Assembly: GCA_947632345.1 (NCBI GenBank)
Contig: CANROW010000012.1
Span: forward strand, 1 to 42,685
DNA: 42,685 nt
DNA from: an uncultured Bacilli bacterium
GTDB lineage: Bacteria > Bacillota_I > Bacilli_A > RF39 > UBA660
Direction: 5' to 3'
A model generated the notes under the pieces. The model was given only the letters and a program-made list of their open reading frames with translations. It had not been told where the DNA came from and searched no databases. A program made the translations under genes and the position numbers. This document shows, in pieces, positions 42,643 through 42,685 of this stretch. Position 1 is the first letter of the stretch, and each line of letters starts with the position of its first letter.

Positions 42643-42685
42643 ATATTTGTCAATTTAGAAAACACACTTGTATATTGACAAATAT
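42643..42685. repeat. Inverted repeat at the right window edge
   Basis: ATATTTGTCAAT (42643-42654) and ATTGACAAATAT (42674-42685) are exact reverse complements, 19 bases apart; the pairing may go on past the window. Each arm contains TTGACA on one strand, so it could hold paired -35 boxes or an operator. Confidence 0.45.

Noticed and set aside
1..42685. CRISPR array, insertion sequence, tRNA or rRNA genes
   Set aside because: I saw no repeat-spacer pattern, transposase motif, tRNA cloverleaf or rRNA segment apart from the tRNA-like ends of tmRNA.
1..42685. TGA read as Trp (Mycoplasma code)
   Set aside because: TGA ends several genes at the expected family length, and conserved Trp positions use TGG.

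Overview
The window comes from the chromosome of a low-GC Gram-positive bacterium. TGA is a true stop (it ends the kinase at the left edge, the GT39-like gene, a radical SAM neighbour and the RsmC-like gene) and Trp is TGG, so this is standard code 11 and not the Mycoplasma code. An Lgt, a FemX-like interpeptide-bridge enzyme and a LemA protein argue for a lipoprotein-bearing, probably walled cell. The RpoB cluster I sequence and the tmRNA tag ending look Mollicutes-like. I infer an uncultured member of the Bacilli close to the Mollicutes (for example an RF39-type gut lineage), but no rRNA is present to confirm it.

Layout. 1-10.6 kb is accessory: the 3' part of a hybrid histidine kinase, an R-S-E ADP-ribosyltransferase-like protein, a probable yybP-ykoY (Mn2+) riboswitch with an intrinsic terminator in front of an unrecognised PGDYG-like protein and an HD hydrolase, LemA, a membrane protein pair including a GT39-like glycosyltransferase, a PhoA-type alkaline phosphatase, an acidic protein of unknown function, a small PH-like protein and a membrane-anchored metallophosphoesterase. 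10.9-18.3 kb is a nucleotide excision repair cluster, uvrB / radical SAM-SPASM / DUF7666-like / uvrA, running into a PF04020 membrane protein and lgt, with a LexA-like box inside the uvrB promoter. 18.4-30 kb is the classical secE-nusG-rplK-rplA-rplJ-rplL-rsmC-like-rpoB-rpoC block. It has its own promoters and RNA leaders: two L1-type stem-loops, an L10 leader and a terminator hairpin before the methyltransferase.

30-35.4 kb holds a small one-TM protein, mscL on the minus strand, and the str operon rpsL-rpsG-fusA-tuf, with a separate promoter and structured leader for tuf. 35.5-42.7 kb holds a FemX-like gene on the minus strand, then eno (short but catalytically complete), secG, rnr, a CapA-family gene, smpB and ssrA. 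This is the conserved Firmicutes RNA quality-control cluster with capA inserted between rnr and smpB.

Most sigma-A-type promoters I can read have TTGnnn and TAnnnT boxes 16-18 bp apart, often with a TGn extension. Convergent genes are separated by clear intrinsic terminators. The points most worth testing are the riboswitch-controlled PGDYG-like/HD pair, the ADP-ribosyltransferase, the two extra genes in the uvrB-uvrA cluster, the natural Asn at the RpoB rifampicin site, the Pro-to-Ile change in S12, and the unusual tmRNA tag end.
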